Part shown: positions 6,075 to 6,380 of the stretch, in pieces
Layout of the letters: every line of letters starts with the position of its first letter
Numbering within the stretch: the stretch's first letter is position 1
From: Oscillospiraceae bacterium
GTDB taxonomy: Bacteria > Bacillota > Clostridia > Oscillospirales > Ruminococcaceae
NCBI GenBank assembly: GCA_029098085.1
Contig: JAQXNQ010000387.1
Location: forward strand, 1 to 6,380
Direction of reading: 5' to 3'
DNA length: 6,380 nucleotides
Notes under the pieces: model-generated
Seen by the model: the letters and a program-made list of their open reading frames with translations, nothing else
Databases searched by the model: none
What the model was told of the DNA's origin: nothing
Program-made: the position numbers and the translations under genes

Positions 6075-6380
6075 ATGCAGCAGTTTCAGCCGGATTACCG
6101 CCACATTCTGGATGCTGCCCGCAACCGGGAGGCGTCCCGCCTGCCCCTTTACGAGCACATCATTTCCCCCAACAAGATGGCCGAGATCACCGGTCAGAAT
6201 TTTACCCCTCTCTGGAACGGCGACGAGGCCGATCTGAGAGAGTATTTCCGCCATTACTGCAATTTCTTCCGGGATCACGGCTACGACACCGTGTCCTTTG
6301 AGTGCTGCACCGGCGGCATCCTGCCCGGCTCCGGCGCCCTGGGCAATCCCAATCACCCGCCCGCCATCCGGGACATGGCC
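6075..6380 (+). CDS. Uroporphyrinogen decarboxylase (URO-D) family protein, 5' part
   Basis: The first 102 codons are present and open to the window end. The N-terminus resembles the URO-D superfamily, which includes HemE and the cobalamin- or methyl-coenzyme M-type methyltransferases, all TIM-barrel enzymes: a short helix ending in RLPLYEHII (22-30), MAEITG (35-40), an acidic/aromatic helix DLREYFRHYCNFF (53-65), then GYDTVSFECC (69-78) with GGILPGSGALG (80-90). This layout matches gut-Clostridia URO-D-like proteins of unassigned substrate rather than classical HemE. No other heme-pathway gene is visible, so a methyltransferase or other role is as likely as decarboxylation. The start is set by AGGAGG 7 bases upstream. 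It is divergent from the AraC regulator and probably under its control. The catalytic residues lie mostly beyond the window. Confidence 0.75.
   Translation, partial: MQQFQPDYRHILDAARNREASRLPLYEHIISPNKMAEITGQNFTPLWNGDEADLREYFRHYCNFFRDHGYDTVSFECCTGGILPGSGALGNPNHPPAIRDMA

Noticed and set aside
1..6380. CRISPR array, insertion sequence, integrase site or toxin-antitoxin gene
   Set aside because: No repeated spacer-like units, transposase motifs, terminal inverted repeats or small paired genes were found on either strand.

Overview
The window looks like chromosome from an anaerobic, gut-type Clostridia bacterium (order Oscillospirales or similar). This is inferred from GC-rich coding sequence, strong GGAGG ribosome-binding sites about 7 bases from the start, a TTG start codon, and the gene types present. 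No rRNA, tRNA, CRISPR array, transposase or integrase was seen. Species cannot be assigned from the sequence alone.

Layout. (1) Bases 2-1249 hold the C-terminal part of a family 31 glycoside hydrolase of the YicI alpha-xylosidase type, cut by the window start. (2) Bases 1342-3372 encode a 676-residue AAA+ protein with a degenerate first ATPase module and an intact CbbX/SpoVK-type second module. (3) Thirteen bases further on, 3386-4900 encode a 504-residue protein with two Rossmann (TrkA-N-like) modules and a C-terminal RyR-like domain. (4) A strong hairpin terminator (4958-4999) separates this pair from a convergent AraC-family regulator (5018-5920, minus strand, TTG start). (5) A divergent control region (5921-6074) leads into the start of a uroporphyrinogen-decarboxylase-family gene (6075 onward), cut by the window end.

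How the parts may work together. The AAA+ gene and the Rossmann/RyR gene are tightly spaced, share a terminator and almost certainly form one transcription unit. They are the best candidate here for an undescribed system: an ATP-driven remodeller paired with a dinucleotide- or nucleotide-sensing partner. In both proteins the first copy of a duplicated fold is degenerate and the second is intact. Their joint function is unknown, and nothing in the window proves that they interact. The AraC regulator is divergent to the URO-D-family gene. A 21-bp-spaced imperfect direct repeat lies just upstream of that gene's best promoter candidate, which is the arrangement expected for AraC-type activation. 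The leader of that gene also carries a hairpin followed by a T-run. The glycoside hydrolase is probably part of a plant-polysaccharide utilisation locus extending upstream.
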